This document shows positions 62,941-64,000 of a stretch of 64,000 nucleotides of DNA, one piece after another. This DNA comes from Toxonevra muliebris (taxonomy: Eukaryota > Arthropoda > Insecta > Diptera > Pallopteridae): NCBI GenBank assembly GCA_963691655.1, contig OY829328.1:74776400-74840399 (forward strand), given 5' to 3'. How positions within the stretch are numbered: position 1 is the stretch's first letter; every line of letters begins with the position of its first letter. The translations under genes and the position numbers were made by a program. Below the pieces are notes generated by a model, which did not search any database, was not told where the DNA came from, and worked only from the letters and a program-made list of their open reading frames with translations.

Positions 62941-64000
62941 TAGAAATGACTAGAAAAAAGGAGAATGGTTAAGAAAGAAGGTAGGAGTCGAAGGGACATT
63001 AAGAGCTAAAATAAAAGAAAAAGGGGGGAGGGAGAAAGACAAGAAAGAATAATTCAAAATGGAAATAAGTGAAGACAGACAATGTAAAAAAATAAAGATT
63101 GAAAGATATATACATTCTGTCAAATAAGTACCCGGAAATTCTCATTTTAAATTTTCCCTCTGAGAATATTTCAAAAAATTTTTTTTCCCAGGTTGGCACA
63201 ACTGTCAACCACTATTCTGTGAATTTTTATTGCTATGTGTCATTTAGTTTGGTTACGGCGTCATCAAGAACAAGTCAACCTTTTGTGTGCGAAAATTTAA
63301 AATGAGAATTTCCGGGTACTTATTTGACAGAATGTACAAGGGGCAAGAAAGAGTGGGGAAAAACGAAAGAAATACAAGAAGTAAAAACCGAAAGGGCAGA
63401 AAAAGAGGGGGTGGGTGAGGGAAAGAGAGAGGAAAAGAAGAGGCAAAGGAGTGAGATGGGCAGAAGAGAGAAAAAGAGATGGGGGAAAAGAATTAGAGAG
63501 CAAAGAAGAAGAATCGGAAATACGGAAAAAGTTAGATAGAAGGGAAAACTGAAAAGAGGTGGGGGAAAGATAGGGATATAAATAGAGAGAACGAGAGAAA
63601 TAGAAAGCTAGCTAGATGGGGACGGAAGGATTGAGGAAAGGGGAAAACAGGTAGACGGGCAGAGAGAAAGGAAAAGTGAGTGAGAGAGAGAGAGAGAAAG
63701 AAAGAAACGGTGGATGAGAAAGGGGGAAAGCGAAAGAGGGGGTAAATAGTGGGGGAGCAAAGCATTGGTTTCAAAGAAATTGAGCGCAAGAAGGAAACGC
63801 TGAGAAAAAGAGAAAAAAAAAGATAGAACGGAAAATAAAGGCTTCGACTGAAAGAGAAAGAGACACAGACAAAAAAACGGAAGAAAAATTACATGGAAAA
63901 AATATTAGAAAAACTAGGAGGAAAAAGAAATAGAGAAAGAGAAAGGGGGACAGAGAGGAAGTAGACTGTGTAAAGAGGGAGAGCGAAAGAGGTCCAGAGG
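62941..64000 (+). repeat. Polypurine-rich region, continuing past the window
   Basis: The + strand is dominated by A and G (GAGAGA, GGGGGAAAG, AAAGAGAAA) without a regular unit, except for the MITE at 63113-63334, which interrupts it and has normal composition. Short open frames here (Lys/Arg/Glu-rich, or Leu/Phe/Ser/Pro-rich on the other strand) are composition effects. Confidence 0.75.
63113..63334. mobile_element. TA-flanked MITE with ~44-bp near-perfect inverted ends
   Basis: CATTCTGTCAAATAAGTACC at the left and GGTACTTATTTGACAGAATG at the right continue as complements for about 44 bp (through CGGAAATTCTCATTTTAAAT). TA on both sides (63111-63112, 63335-63336). 222 bp, no transposase. Tc1/mariner-type mobilisation is inferred from the TA duplication. 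Confidence 0.88.

Noticed and set aside
1..64000. CRISPR arrays, bacterial operons or phage genes
   Set aside because: No regularly spaced identical repeats with unique spacers and no bacterial ribosome binding sites. The tandem arrays are simple satellites and the genes have introns.

Overview
This 64 kb window looks like AT-rich, transposon-dense intergenic and intronic chromatin from a higher fly (cyclorrhaphan Diptera; a tephritid-like fruit fly is my best guess, not proven). Signs are the 65-85 bp introns, the CAG/CAA, CATA and GA microsatellites, mauritiana-type mariners, DD37E and DD37D Tc1-mariner relatives, LOA-, R1- and CR1-like LINEs, and a tRNA-Glu-like SINE. There is no prokaryotic gene organisation, rRNA or CRISPR.

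Only one convincing host gene is present: a split gene on the + strand (28407-33103). It has a signal-peptide exon, a 3.7 kb first intron, then seven micro-exons spaced by 65-85 bp introns. All introns are phase 0. Three exons are tandem duplicates coding for an acidic peptide of the type VDEPEEPEEP. Each late exon ends in Arg and the next begins X-Arg-Arg, so splicing builds R-X-R-R protease sites exactly at the exon joints. I read it as a lineage-specific secreted multi-peptide precursor and as the most interesting system here.

Layout. 0-7 kb: a mariner end, a piggyBac-like non-autonomous element holding a LINE tail, and a 3.3 kb hAT-type element (8-bp target duplication) carrying a DD37E Tc1-like element and a mariner. 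8.6-13.4 kb: a mariner split by a CR1-like LINE and by a second DD37E element; removing the latter restores the mariner reading frame. 15.5-17.1 kb, 19.1-19.5 kb and 20.9-21.6 kb: AGACC-type satellites. 22.7-26.0 kb: LOA-like and R1-like LINE remnants. 26.2-27.8 kb: inverted and degenerate tandem repeats. 28.2-33.2 kb: the host gene; its intron 1 holds about 2 kb of degenerate AGACCAAA repeat and a LOA remnant. 33.3-35.3 kb: a MITE and a 1.7 kb polypurine block with GGAAA/AAAAG arrays. 35.9-37.6 kb: a decayed Tc3-like transposase and a tandemly duplicated SINE. 39-41.3 kb: MITEs. 41.6-45.0 kb: an R1-clade LINE with an 899-codon open frame lodged in TTAGG-like (CCTAA)n repeats, plus a deleted second copy. 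47.2-50.0 kb: a 2.7 kb degenerate AGACC-family array with higher-order structure. 50.6-52.4 kb: a Tc1 element with direct repeats in its inverted repeats, split by a solo LTR. 54-57.4 kb: copies of one MITE, one holding a mariner. 59.0-60.3 kb: a maT (DD37D) element. 61.3-62.6 kb: the third DD37E element. 63-64 kb: a TA-flanked MITE in a second polypurine region.

The transposases seen are all broken by stops, frameshifts or deletions. The window therefore records successive waves of insertion, with nesting giving relative ages. The long open frames inside the simple-sequence arrays are by-products of repeats whose unit lacks stop codons.
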